A stretch of 64,000 nt of DNA from Winogradskyella ouciana (GTDB lineage: Bacteria; Bacteroidota; Bacteroidia; Flavobacteriales; Flavobacteriaceae), in NCBI RefSeq assembly GCF_009709615.1, contig NZ_WJYA01000005.1, positions 186,001 through 250,000 of the forward strand. The letters are read 5' to 3'. Position numbers and translations under genes: made by a program. Below are positions 27,090-35,828 of this stretch, piece by piece. The notes beneath the pieces were generated by a model. The model searched no databases and was not told where the DNA came from. It saw only the letters and a program-made list of their open reading frames with translations. How positions within the stretch are numbered: position 1 is the stretch's first letter; each line of letters begins with the position of its first letter.

Positions 27090-27533
27090 ATGAACCATGA
27101 TGTATTTATTAAGGAAGCTATTGAAGAAGCAAAAATCGGATTGCAAGAAGGTGGTATTCCTATAGGTTCTGTCATTGTTCATAATAATAAAATTATTGGT
27201 AGAGGTCACAATAAAAGAGTTCAAAAAGGTAGTGTGGTTTTACATGGCGAAATGGATGCCTTAGAGAACGCAGGCAGACAAAAAGCCTCCGTTTACAAAG
27301 AGTGTGTATTGTACACCACGCTGTCACCTTGTTCTATGTGCTCTGGCACCATTCTTTTATATGGAATTCCCAAAGTGATTATTGGAGAAAACAAAACATT
27401 TCTTGGTGAAGAGGATTTATTAAAATCTAGAGGTGTAGAAGTACATATTTTGAATAACAAAGAATGTATCGACATGATGAACACCTTTATAAATAATAAA
27501 CCCGAATTATGGAACGAGGATATCGGTGAATAG
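27090..27533 (+). CDS. Nucleoside/cytosine deaminase, yeast Fcy1-like
   Basis: 147-aa zinc deaminase. Zinc and catalytic residues: His52 and Glu54 in LHGEMDAL, Cys81 and Cys84 in TLSPCSMCSG. The whole length, including LQEGGIPIGSVI, GRGHNKRVQKGS, LLYGIPKVIIGEN and the very end (PELWNEDIGE), resembles yeast cytosine deaminase Fcy1 as I remember it, more than the CodA or TadA types. Likely reaction: cytosine (or a related base) to uracil plus ammonia. The similarity is from memory and has not been scored. Confidence 0.88.
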   Translation: MNHDVFIKEAIEEAKIGLQEGGIPIGSVIVHNNKIIGRGHNKRVQKGSVVLHGEMDALENAGRQKASVYKECVLYTTLSPCSMCSGTILLYGIPKVIIGENKTFLGEEDLLKSRGVEVHILNNKECIDMMNTFINNKPELWNEDIGE

Positions 27534-27538
27534 TTTAA

Positions 27539-27934
27539 TTATTTCACCAAAACCCCTTTCAACTGTATCAATGGAAGATTCTGTAAAGCTTTTTCGTTGA
27601 TAGTGTTTTTTCTAAAGAGGTAGGTTTTATCAAACATTTGGTTGCCTTTAAAGAAAGTCACTTTAAACGAATTATTGAGTTCTAGAACTTTCTCCTGTAA
27701 ATACTCAATCTTAGCATAACTTCTAGCTGGTAATTTTGAAATCGTATGACGCATAGGAGGTGTCATTTTACTCTCTGATTTACCTTGCGACACAATTAGA
27801 ACTGTATCTAAATCCGCATCACTATTGTTAATGATATAGGCATTCCAATCTTGGGTTTTATATTCTAGGTGTTCTTCTTGCACTATGGCAACGTGAACAT
27901 CTTTTACTTCTGGGATTTTTATGTCTTTTTTCAT
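27539..27934 (-). CDS. Hypothetical protein
   Basis: 131 aa, soluble, no signal peptide, beta-rich with phrases such as WNAYIINNSDADLDTVLIVSQG and KSESKMTPPMRHTI. It looks like a conserved cytoplasmic Ig-like or beta-sandwich protein, but I do not recognise a family. It converges on the deaminase gene with only 5 bp between the stops. Upstream lies a compact palindromic repeat (27946-27984). Confidence 0.75.
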   Translation of the reverse strand: MKKDIKIPEVKDVHVAIVQEEHLEYKTQDWNAYIINNSDADLDTVLIVSQGKSESKMTPPMRHTISKLPARSYAKIEYLQEKVLELNNSFKVTFFKGNQMFDKTYLFRKNTINEKALQNLPLIQLKGVLVK

Positions 27935-27945
27935 AGTCGTCTAAA

Positions 27946-27984
27946 CCTGCCTATCGGCAGACAGGTCTTCCCAAAGGGAAGGTT
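27946..27984. repeat. Dispersed palindrome, CCTGTCTGCCGACAGGCAGG family
   Basis: CCTGCCTATCGGCAGACAGG (27946-27965) is the inverted form, with one mismatch, of the palindrome nested in mfd at 20241-20260. It is followed by a small CTTCCC-AAA-GGGAAG hairpin. Confidence 0.7.
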
Positions 27985-28068
27985 TTTAATTGTTAATTAT
28001 AATTTAAAAGCAAAAGTATAAAAAGCAAAATCCTTAAATTAAAAACGCATCATCAAAAACCATAAATC

Positions 28069-28470
28069 ATGAAATTAAAATTCCTTCTTGCAACACTTCT
28101 CTTTTGCTGTTTAAGCTTTGGGCAGAGCAATGAAAAAATCACTACAATTGAAACCGTAGAAATTTTAAATAACAATTCAGAAGAGGCCATTTACTACTTT
28201 CAAAACAACTGGAAACAATTAAGAATAAAAGCTGTTAAAAAGGGTTATATTCATTCGTTTCAATTTCTTAAAACCACATACAGCGATGAAACACCGTTTC
28301 ATTTAATGTTAATCACTACGTATTCCGATAAAGCACAATATGATAAAAGAGAAGCTCACTTTTCTGAACTCATTAAAGAAAAAGGTGCTTTAAAATTATT
28401 AAACGAAAAAGAACCTTCTGAATTTAGAAAATCGGTTTTTGTAGTTGAGGGAGCACAGCATTTGGAGTAA
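28069..28470 (+). CDS. Small secreted protein, unknown function
   Basis: 133 aa with a signal peptide (MKLKFLLATLLFCCLSFGQ). The mature part has a pattern of strands and helices (EAIYYFQNNWKQLRIKAVKKGYIHSF, then FHLMLITTYSDKAQYDKREAHF) that resembles a ferredoxin-like/dimeric alpha-beta barrel domain, placed in the periplasm. This fold guess is inference; no catalytic motif is seen. Confidence 0.78.
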   Translation: MKLKFLLATLLFCCLSFGQSNEKITTIETVEILNNNSEEAIYYFQNNWKQLRIKAVKKGYIHSFQFLKTTYSDETPFHLMLITTYSDKAQYDKREAHFSELIKEKGALKLLNEKEPSEFRKSVFVVEGAQHLE

Positions 28471-28488
28471 AGCTCAATTAAAGGTTTA

Positions 28489-28517
28489 TGAGATCCTGAA
28501 ACAAGTTCAGGATAACA
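28489..28517. repeat. Dispersed repeat, TGAACTTGTTTCAG family (inverted orientation)
   Basis: TGAGATCCTGAAACAAGTTC followed by AGGATAACA, between the secreted protein gene and pheS. Confidence 0.75.
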
Positions 28518-28547
28518 ACAATTTTAGCTATTGTAATTAATAATGGC

Positions 28548-28571
28548 ATTCCTGCCTTCGAAGGAATGACA
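28548..28571. repeat. Short palindrome ATTCCTGCCTTCGAAGGAATGACA
   Basis: ATTCC and GGAAT arms surround CTTCGAAG. It directly abuts the pheS stop codon and could act as its terminator hairpin. Confidence 0.55.
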
Positions 28572-29591
28572 TTATAGAGCCGACTTAAACTGCTCTAAAA
28601 ACCGAACATCATTTTCGCTCAATAAACGAATATCACTAATCTGGTTGAGTAACATCGCTATACGATCGATACCCATTCCAAAAGCAAAACCCGAGTATTC
28701 TTTTGAGTCAATACCACAGTTTTCCAATACATTAGGATCTACCATACCGCAGCCCATAATCTCTAACCAGCCAGTACCTTTGGTGATTTTATAATCGGTT
28801 TCGGTTTCAAGTCCCCAATATACATCTACCTCAGCACTTGGCTCAGTAAATGGAAAGTAGGATGGACGCAATCTAATCTTAGATTTCCCGAACATCTCAG
28901 TAGTAAAGTATTGTAACGTTTGCTTTAAATCCGCGAAGCTTACATCTTTATCAATATAAAGACCTTCCACTTGATGAAAAAAGCAATGCGAACGTGCAGA
29001 AATGGCTTCGTTACGATACACACGACCTGGTGAAATCGTACGGATTGGAGGTTTGTTGTTTTCCATATAACGCACCTGTACCGAACTGGTATGTGTACGC
29101 AATAAAATATCTGGATCAGTCTGAATAAAGAAAGTGTCCTGCATATCACGAGCGGGATGGTATTCTGGTAAATTCAATGCCGTGAAATTATGCCAATCGT
29201 CTTCAATCTCTGGACCTTCACTCACGTTAAAACCAATACGCGAAAAAATATCTATAATTTGATTTTTTACAATCGAAATCGGATGACGAGCACCAATAGC
29301 AATCGGTTCGCCTGGCCTAGACAAGTCACCATAGATCCCTTTATCCTCTTCTTTGCTTTCAAGCTCTTCCTTTAAAGTGTTGACCTTATCTTCAGCAGTT
29401 TTCTTAAGCTGGTTGATCGTTTGCCCGAACTCTTTCTTCTGCTCATTTGCCACATTCTTAAACTCAGCAAAATATTGCTTCAATAATCCTTTTGAGCCTA
29501 AATATTTGATACGAAACTGTTCAACCTCATCCTTGGATTGGGCTGTAAATGCTTCGGCTTCTGCAATGAGTTCTTTTAGCTTGTCTATCAT
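28572..29591 (-). CDS. pheS: Phenylalanine--tRNA ligase alpha subunit
   Basis: Catalytic subunit of the alpha2-beta2 enzyme that charges tRNA-Phe. The N-terminal coiled coil (residues 1-90) is followed by the class II core with GARHPISIV, motif 2 region FRNEAISARSHCFFHQVEG (as YRNEAIS) and motif 3 GFAFGMGIDRIAMLL. Length 339 aa, normal. pheT is not adjacent, as is common in Bacteroidetes. A reverse-strand -7 box is at 29632-29639. Confidence 0.97.
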   Translation of the reverse strand: MIDKLKELIAEAEAFTAQSKDEVEQFRIKYLGSKGLLKQYFAEFKNVANEQKKEFGQTINQLKKTAEDKVNTLKEELESKEEDKGIYGDLSRPGEPIAIGARHPISIVKNQIIDIFSRIGFNVSEGPEIEDDWHNFTALNLPEYHPARDMQDTFFIQTDPDILLRTHTSSVQVRYMENNKPPIRTISPGRVYRNEAISARSHCFFHQVEGLYIDKDVSFADLKQTLQYFTTEMFGKSKIRLRPSYFPFTEPSAEVDVYWGLETETDYKITKGTGWLEIMGCGMVDPNVLENCGIDSKEYSGFAFGMGIDRIAMLLNQISDIRLLSENDVRFLEQFKSAL

Positions 29592-29631
29592 TTTATGCTG
29601 AATTTATTCAGTACCTTTCTTTTTCAGACGG

Positions 29632-29639
29632 CAAATTTA
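29632..29639 (-). promoter_or_regulatory. -7 promoter element for pheS
   Basis: Reverse strand TAAATTTG, an exact TAnnTTTG match, 41 bp before the ATG. Confidence 0.5.
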
Positions 29640-29679
29640 AGTTTTTTTTGTTAGTATTGGTAGCTCAGCGCAGTCTAAG

Positions 29680-30036
29680 CTAATCGATATATTCGGTTTC
29701 TACAAAATAGTTCACAATCGCTTCTTTCATTAATACGCTTTGCTCACCAGCCTTTAAAAAGGGTAATTGCTCTTTTACTTTATAATGTGGCCAACCTTCA
29801 TCATCTACATAATCGAATTCGTAAAACCCATAAGGTTCTAAAAGCTTACAAATAGCGATATGCATTAAGTCTAACTTATGATCTTTTTTATAGTCTCGAT
29901 GAATCTGCCCAAGCTCTTGTACGCCTATTAAATAGATAATTGAATCTAAATCTAAGGTATCACCATCCGCAAACTGGTTAGAAAGCTTTTCTACCACTAA
30001 GTCCCATCGTTCTTTAAGTTGTTCGTCCCTTGCCAT
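29680..30036 (-). CDS. Hypothetical cytoplasmic protein
   Basis: 118 aa, acidic, cysteine-poor, helical at the start (ARDEQLKERWDLVVEKLSNQF) and ending in a beta-rich segment (FYEFDYVDDEGWPHYKVKEQLPF). No signal peptide or membrane helix. It looks like a conserved Bacteroidetes protein of unknown role; no family is recognised. Same strand as pheS and 88 bp upstream of its start. Confidence 0.78.
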   Translation of the reverse strand: MARDEQLKERWDLVVEKLSNQFADGDTLDLDSIIYLIGVQELGQIHRDYKKDHKLDLMHIAICKLLEPYGFYEFDYVDDEGWPHYKVKEQLPFLKAGEQSVLMKEAIVNYFVETEYID

Positions 30037-30128
30037 TACCTATTTAAAGTTCTAAAATTCAAGGTTCAAAGTTAATAAACTAAAACCTCATGATTTACGT
30101 TATTACTATAAATTGGCGAAATTTCGTG

Positions 30129-30136
30129 TACTTTTG
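30129..30136 (+). promoter_or_regulatory. -7 promoter element for the CvpA-family gene
   Basis: TACTTTTG, exact match, 18 bp before the ATG; a TTG at 30112-30114 is slightly too close for standard -33 spacing. Confidence 0.45.
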
Positions 30137-30154
30137 CCTAAACCGCTACTAACT

Positions 30155-30673
30155 ATGAGTATTATTGATATTATCCTAGCTGCCCTTCTCCTTTTTGGGT
30201 TTATAAGAGGGCTATTTAAAGGCCTTTTTGTTGAAATTGCTTCGTTATTGGCATTAGTACTCGGCATTTATGGTGCTATTCACTTCAGTTATTTTGCTGC
30301 CGACTTATTAGACTCTAAGGTCGATTGGAATGAAGAAACCATCAATATTGTAGCATTTGCCATAACTTTTGTCATTATTGTTTTAGCCATCAGTTTGGCA
30401 GGAAAGGCTTTAACGAAACTTGCAGATTTTGCCGCATTGGGTATATTAAACAAGCTCTTAGGTGGTGTTTTTGGAGCTCTTAAAATCGGTTTGATTCTTA
30501 GTGTATTATTGATTGTATTCAACAAACTAAACAACACATTACCTTTTATGGAAGAAGAGGATCTGGAGGAAAGTGTACTCTACGAACCTGTTAAATCTCT
30601 GGCTCCAATGTTATTTCCAAATATTATAAAAAGCGAATTAGAAGAGGAAGAAACCACAGAAAGTGACGCATAA
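30155..30673 (+). CDS. CvpA family membrane protein
   Basis: 172 aa. The ATG at 30155 gives MSIIDIILAALLLFGFIRGLFKGL, the characteristic CvpA start; in-frame codons upstream overlap the promoter and are rejected. Four hydrophobic helices in residues 1-125 with GKALTKLADFAALGILNKLLGGVFGALK, then an acidic cytoplasmic tail. The family is named for colicin V production; its general role is in the inner membrane envelope and is not settled. A bidirectional terminator follows. Confidence 0.9.
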   Translation: MSIIDIILAALLLFGFIRGLFKGLFVEIASLLALVLGIYGAIHFSYFAADLLDSKVDWNEETINIVAFAITFVIIVLAISLAGKALTKLADFAALGILNKLLGGVFGALKIGLILSVLLIVFNKLNNTLPFMEEEDLEESVLYEPVKSLAPMLFPNIIKSELEEEETTESDA

Positions 30674-30701
30674 AAAAAGCCACTCGTTTGAATGGCTTTT
30701 T
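30674..30701. terminator. Bidirectional terminator between the cvpA-like and carbonic anhydrase genes
   Basis: AAAAAGCCA and TGGCTTTTT form a 9-bp stem; each strand ends in a T-run. Confidence 0.8.
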
Positions 30702-30746
30702 AGTTAATTTATGTTGAGAATCTTAGTTTTAGCTCAGATTAACAAT

Positions 30747-31376
30747 TTATATCATTTCTACTTTACCTGTTTGTAAACTATAAACTGCACCAACAATAGA
30801 AATCTCACCTTTATCTTCCATCTCTTTCAAAATTGGACTTTTTTCACGGATTCTATCTATGGTCAGTTTTACATTGTTTTCTACAGTTTTAGCCACAAAT
30901 TCTGCATTAGAAGAGTTTGCTTCTCCTTCAACTTCATCAGCAGATTTTTTAACCGCTGGTGCAATGTTGCTTAGAAGGTGTGTGATATTTCCTAGCTCTA
31001 CACCGTCACAAGCTGCTTTCACTGCTCCACAAGCTTCATGACCCAATACTAAGACCAATTTGCTTCCAGCGACTTTACAAGAATACTCTAAACTTCCTAA
31101 AATATCCGTGTTCTCAAAGTTACCTGCAACCCTTGCAACAAAAATATCACCAATGGCTTGGTCCAATACGGTTTCTACTGGCACACGTGAATCGATGCAA
31201 GATAAAACCACTGCTTTTGGGAATTGCCCACCAGTAGTTTGTTGTACTAATGCAGCATTATCTGCACCTTCAAGATTACCATTTACAAAACGTTCGTTAC
31301 CATTAAGTAAATCCTTTAATACACTATTTGGGGTTAATCTACTTTGTACGTCTTTAGTTATTGCTGTATTTTTCAT
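30747..31376 (-). CDS. Beta-carbonic anhydrase
   Basis: 209 aa. Interconverts CO2 and bicarbonate. Zinc ligands and catalytic dyad: Cys60, Asp62 and Arg64 in SCIDSRVP, and His113 and Cys116 in GHEACGAV. The ATG at 31374-31376 gives MKNTAITKDVQS; an upstream in-frame start would overlap the SulP gene and add a basic stretch not expected for the family. No signal peptide, so cytoplasmic. It sits 26 bp after a SulP anion transporter, which points to coupled bicarbonate uptake and hydration. Confidence 0.93.
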   Translation of the reverse strand: MKNTAITKDVQSRLTPNSVLKDLLNGNERFVNGNLEGADNAALVQQTTGGQFPKAVVLSCIDSRVPVETVLDQAIGDIFVARVAGNFENTDILGSLEYSCKVAGSKLVLVLGHEACGAVKAACDGVELGNITHLLSNIAPAVKKSADEVEGEANSSNAEFVAKTVENNVKLTIDRIREKSPILKEMEDKGEISIVGAVYSLQTGKVEMI

Positions 31377-31402
31377 TTTTATCTTTTGTTTTAATTTTAT
31401 AA

Positions 31403-33265
31403 TTAATATTTGTCTTCTACATTTTCTTTTACCCAAGCTATGCACTTTTTAAAGCTTTTAAAGATGTGTTCGTTTGGTATAAATTCTGGTATAATGCCAA
31501 TCCGTTCCATCATATACCTTGGCTGTTCCAATAATCCCACAAATAAAACCTGAATATTTTTCTGTTTCAGATCTTGTAGCATGTCTTCCATAGCATACAA
31601 TCCAGACTGATCCATATATTGCATTCGGTCTAATCGCATAATAACAGTTTTGGCTGTAATAGGAATTTGTAATGCCAAAGCCTGAAAATCACTTGTGGAA
31701 CCAAAGAACAATGGTCCTTTAATGTGTTTAACAAACACCTCTTCCTTTAAGCTCGAAGGAAAACCGGTTTCATCTTGCCATGCTTCTTCTTTTAAAGATT
31801 TTACATCTGAGCGTTCTGCTGTTAAATCTCCTATTTTTTTCATGAACATTAATGAAGCAATGACCAACCCTATACCAACGGCATATACTAAGTTCCAAAC
31901 TGTTGATAGCACTAATACAACTAGCATAATTAAAACTTCAGAACTGAGTTTAAAAGGGCCTAATTTAATATCTTTTGGCAACGAAGGTATAGCTCTAAGA
32001 CCTTTATAATCCATAACACCAATACCTACTGTAATTAAAATACCAGCTAACACTGCTGCCGGAATTTTTGAAGCTACAGGTCCGAGGGCTAATAATATAA
32101 CCAGTAATAAAATACCTGCAATCATACCTGACAGCCTGGTTTTACCACCAGAATTTATATTTACAACCGTACGAATCGTAGCTCCAGCACCTGGTATTCC
32201 TCCAAATATTGCACCTATACTATTACCAATACCCTGACCAACTAATTCTTTGTTGGGTTCGTGTTTAGTTTTAGTCATATTATCTGCAACAACACTTGTT
32301 AATAAAGAATCTATTGCTCCTAACAATGCTAAAGTTAGAGCCGTAAAAATGTAAGGTGTAATCGATCCCAAGCTAAAATTTGTGAAAATCTCCAGATTAG
32401 GGACCGGTAATCCTGTTGGGATTTCCTCAATTGGTCTATAGTCCATCCCAAAACCATACGCTATGCCAGAAACTACGATCAACGCCACTAAAGCACTCGG
32501 TACTTTGGTAGTTATGCGCTTAAAGCCATATACAATAAATATAGTGGCTAAGGCCAGTATAAGCTCTAACCAGTTTATATTTTTTAAAGCTCTAGGTAGT
32601 ACTTTAAATGTTCCTAAAACTCCAGAACTTGCAGATTTTGCCAATGTCTGCGACTCTTTAGCTATATCATCTTGAGTTGTCAGTTGGGCACGCTTAATCG
32701 TCTCTTCAAAATCCTCTAATACAAGAATACCTTCCCCAGCTTCTTCTTTTAGGATGTTTTCTAAAATGATTTCCTCTGCTTGTGGTTTAAATTGAGTGAC
32801 CAAATCAACATCTTCCTTAGGATAATATCCTACTGCCGGCAGAATTTGAGTCACCAATATTATCACACCAATAGCGGTCATAAAACCTGAAACCACAGGA
32901 TAAGGAATATACCTAATATATTTTCCCAACCCAATGGCACCAAGGCCAATTTGCATTAATCCGGCAAGCAAAAACACGGTCAAAATTGCTGGCAATGCTT
33001 TATTGACATCGCCATCATTTGCCGCAACAATACCTGCAATGACTACCATACTAACGGCTGTCATTGGTGCAGTAGGACCAGATATCTGTGTGTTGGTTCC
33101 CCCGAAAAGTGCCGCGAAGAAACTTATAAAAATAGCTCCATATAATCCTGCGCTAGGGCCTAAGCCAGAGGATACTCCAAAGGCCAATGCTAGTGGTAAT
33201 GCTACAATTCCTGCTGTAATCCCACCAAATGCATCTCCTTTGATGTTGCTAAATAAGTTCTTCAT
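31403..33265 (-). CDS. SulP family anion transporter with STAS domain
   Basis: 620 aa. Membrane domain with GGITAGIVALPLALAFGVSSG, FGGTNTQISGPTAPMT and FGGIPGAGATIRTVVNINSGGKTR, and a C-terminal STAS domain (about residues 510-610, VIMRLDRMQYMDQSGLYAMEDM). A hydrophilic insertion at about residues 155-215 (FKPQAEEIILENILKEEAGE and on) separates two membrane segments and is longer than usual. Being next to a carbonic anhydrase suggests bicarbonate (BicA-like) rather than sulfate as substrate; that is inference. Confidence 0.93.
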   Translation of the reverse strand: MKNLFSNIKGDAFGGITAGIVALPLALAFGVSSGLGPSAGLYGAIFISFFAALFGGTNTQISGPTAPMTAVSMVVIAGIVAANDGDVNKALPAILTVFLLAGLMQIGLGAIGLGKYIRYIPYPVVSGFMTAIGVIILVTQILPAVGYYPKEDVDLVTQFKPQAEEIILENILKEEAGEGILVLEDFEETIKRAQLTTQDDIAKESQTLAKSASSGVLGTFKVLPRALKNINWLELILALATIFIVYGFKRITTKVPSALVALIVVSGIAYGFGMDYRPIEEIPTGLPVPNLEIFTNFSLGSITPYIFTALTLALLGAIDSLLTSVVADNMTKTKHEPNKELVGQGIGNSIGAIFGGIPGAGATIRTVVNINSGGKTRLSGMIAGILLLVILLALGPVASKIPAAVLAGILITVGIGVMDYKGLRAIPSLPKDIKLGPFKLSSEVLIMLVVLVLSTVWNLVYAVGIGLVIASLMFMKKIGDLTAERSDVKSLKEEAWQDETGFPSSLKEEVFVKHIKGPLFFGSTSDFQALALQIPITAKTVIMRLDRMQYMDQSGLYAMEDMLQDLKQKNIQVLFVGLLEQPRYMMERIGIIPEFIPNEHIFKSFKKCIAWVKENVEDKY

Positions 33266-33354
33266 ATATTGATTTTAACTTTTCTAAGTTAACTTAAATT
33301 TTAAATAATGTGAAATTATGATCCCACATTCTTTTAGAAAAGATTTCTAGCTTT

Positions 33355-34131
33355 CTAGGTCACCAACAAAGAAACGTTCACCTTATTGATAGCCTTTTTT
33401 GTAAGGCTTCCTTTGTAATTACGATCCAAACACAATAAGTTTATATTGCTTTTGGAGACATAATCCGAAATCGTTTCAATTGTTCTTGAACCATCGTTGA
33501 ACACGTACTCAACAATTTTTCTGTTTTGGTACAAATCCGAAGCTTTCTCACTTTCAGCAAGTCCCTCTATTTTGAATTTCTTCAATGGTTCTTTTGTGTT
33601 ATTGATAAGGTTTTCTGTCAAACTAGTATTTAAGGATTTTCCAAAGTCATTCAATATACCCATTGACAGCATTTTGTTTGACGCTAACAAATCATCGTTT
33701 GACGTTATCAAAACCGGACCTTCAAATTTTTTGAGAACAAAATCCGCTAAGTTGTCACCAACGATACGAATTGCACTTGGCTTTCTTTTTCCTAAAACTA
33801 TAATATCAGGAGAGCTTTCTTTGATATAGCTTTCTATTTCACCTTTAACATTACCGATGGCATATTTATAACTCAACTTAATATCATAATCCTTAGCAAT
33901 TGGTTCCAATAGATTTTTTAACTGATTATGTGTATTTAGGGATTGTTCATTAATATCCCTTACTGCGGAAAGTTGACTTTCTCTTTTAACAATCTCAGTT
34001 GGCTTTTTTACGTGAAAAAGTTCAATGTCGCCATTTATCATTTTGGCTAATCCGACGGTATTCTTTATTAACGAAACCGTAGTACTTTTTAAATCTGAAA
34101 GTACCACTATTTTATATTTTTTATTTTCCAT
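33355..34131 (-). CDS. Universal stress protein (UspA) family, two-part
   Basis: 258 aa. The first half is a UspA domain (KIVVLSDLKSTTVSLIKNTVGLAKM, then SPDIIVLGKRKPSAIRIVGDNLADFVLKKFEGPVLI). The nucleotide loop GxxG...G is degenerate (GKRKPSAIRIVGDN). The second half is shorter and diverged. It starts 3 bp after the stop of the upstream SulP gene, between two transporters, so it may regulate or sense the state of the anion-uptake module; that is inference. Confidence 0.88.
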   Translation of the reverse strand: MENKKYKIVVLSDLKSTTVSLIKNTVGLAKMINGDIELFHVKKPTEIVKRESQLSAVRDINEQSLNTHNQLKNLLEPIAKDYDIKLSYKYAIGNVKGEIESYIKESSPDIIVLGKRKPSAIRIVGDNLADFVLKKFEGPVLITSNDDLLASNKMLSMGILNDFGKSLNTSLTENLINNTKEPLKKFKIEGLAESEKASDLYQNRKIVEYVFNDGSRTIETISDYVSKSNINLLCLDRNYKGSLTKKAINKVNVSLLVT

Positions 34132-34134
34132 GAT

Positions 34135-35727
34135 TTAACTTGCTTTAGGTCTAAGTCTAAAAAATTCAATAAAGCTATCTGGGTTTTCCACCACTCCTCT
34201 TTCGGAAATTAGCTTTATGTCAATGTTTCGCTCCTTAGCTTTAAAGGCAAAATCATCGAGGATCTCTATAATGTCATTATCCAAATATCTTGTATCTCTT
34301 ACATCTAATTCTAAGTCAGTGTCTCTTGGTAAACTGTCTAGTTCTTTGAGAATCGCTCCTTTGTTAAAGAAAGTTACTTCTTCTGCTAAAGTCATTTTAA
34401 TTTTGTGCTTTCCGTTGCTCTTATCTTCAATATGAAGGAAATGCGAATTCTGGTAACTCTTAATTAAAATAACAACAATACCAACAGCTAGTCCCATACC
34501 AATTCCCGTTAATAAATCCGTGAATACTATTCCTGCCACAGTAACTGTAAATGGAATGAATTGTTTCCAGCCAAGTTCATACATCTGCTTAAATAATTTT
34601 GGCTTTGCCAATTTATAGCCTACAATGAATAGAACTGCAGCTAATACTGAAAGTGGAATATAATTGAGTATATGAGGAATGGTCATTACTGAAATCAACA
34701 GTAAAAATCCATGAATAATAGCACTTGCTTTTGAGCGTCCACCCGATTGAATATTAGCAGAACTACGAACAATTACCTGTGTAATTGGTAAACCTCCTAT
34801 TAATCCAGATACAATATTACCTGTACCTTGCGCTAACAATTCACGGTTGGTAGGTGTTACTCTTTTTTGAGGGTCTAACTTATCGGTTGCTTCCACACAC
34901 AATAAGGTTTCAAGAGATGCCACCAAAGCAATGGTAAATCCTGCAACTATAACATCTGTCCTTGTTATGACACTAAAATTTGGAAAAGCAAGTTGTGCCT
35001 TTAAGTCAGAAAAACTCTCTGGTACTGGCACAGACACCAAGTTGTCTCCACTCAATCCTAAACTTGAATCTCTTGTAAGCAGGAAATATACAATACCAGC
35101 TACAACTGCTACCAAAGGTCCTTGTACAAGTTGAAAAAACTTCCCCTTATTGCTCAACACATTACTCCACAGCAATAATATTGCCATTGCAATGAGTGCT
35201 ATTATCGTAGCTCCATTATCAAAGTTTCCACTAAATAAGGCGTTCAGGCTATTCAATAACTCAGTAAGGGCATTTTTTCCTTCTAACTTTAAAAACGCAA
35301 AGTTTCCTTCGGCGTTTTTATCAATCCCAAAGAAATACGGAATCTGTTTAAGAATAATTATGATTCCGATTCCCGTAAGCATTCCTTTAATTACAGAAGA
35401 CGGGAAGTAATAAGCAATAATACCAAATCGCAAAACTCCAAAAAGTATCTGTATTACGCCACCCAATACTACAGCAACTAGGAAATTTTCCCAACCACCA
35501 AGGGCAGTAATTGCCGTTAATACAATAGCTGCCAAACCAGCAGCAGGACCACTAACGCCAATTTGCGATCCACTTAAGAATCCGACTATGATACCACCAA
35601 CAATTCCGGCAATTAATCCTGAAAATAACGGCGCACCACTGGCCAATGCAATACCCAAACATAAGGGTAGTGCAACAAAGAATACGACAATACTCGCTGG
35701 TATGTCATTTTTTAATGTTTTAAACAT
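34135..35727 (-). CDS. SulP family anion transporter
   Basis: 530 aa from the ATG at 35725-35727 (MFKTLKNDIPASIVVFFVALP); an ATG four codons upstream is possible. Membrane domain with LSGSQIGVSGPAAGLAAIV and GLIGGLPITQVIVRSSANIQSGG, and a short C-terminal STAS-like domain (LELDVRDTRYLDNDIIEILDDF). First transporter gene of the reverse cluster SulP-Usp-SulP-carbonic anhydrase. Substrate is probably bicarbonate or sulfate; the carbonic anhydrase downstream favours bicarbonate. Confidence 0.93.
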   Translation of the reverse strand: MFKTLKNDIPASIVVFFVALPLCLGIALASGAPLFSGLIAGIVGGIIVGFLSGSQIGVSGPAAGLAAIVLTAITALGGWENFLVAVVLGGVIQILFGVLRFGIIAYYFPSSVIKGMLTGIGIIIILKQIPYFFGIDKNAEGNFAFLKLEGKNALTELLNSLNALFSGNFDNGATIIALIAMAILLLWSNVLSNKGKFFQLVQGPLVAVVAGIVYFLLTRDSSLGLSGDNLVSVPVPESFSDLKAQLAFPNFSVITRTDVIVAGFTIALVASLETLLCVEATDKLDPQKRVTPTNRELLAQGTGNIVSGLIGGLPITQVIVRSSANIQSGGRSKASAIIHGFLLLISVMTIPHILNYIPLSVLAAVLFIVGYKLAKPKLFKQMYELGWKQFIPFTVTVAGIVFTDLLTGIGMGLAVGIVVILIKSYQNSHFLHIEDKSNGKHKIKMTLAEEVTFFNKGAILKELDSLPRDTDLELDVRDTRYLDNDIIEILDDFAFKAKERNIDIKLISERGVVENPDSFIEFFRLRPKAS

Positions 35728-35828
35728 GTATAAATTCATTTTTTGCCAATGAGATACTTCTCAAAAGCTAATTTTTAACATTTAATTAGTTAGTTAAGAA
35801 CAGTAGGACTGTCCTAAAACGATAAAAT

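Noticed and set aside
31377..31445. Upstream in-frame start of the carbonic anhydrase
   Set aside because: It would overlap the SulP gene and add a basic leader not expected in the family.
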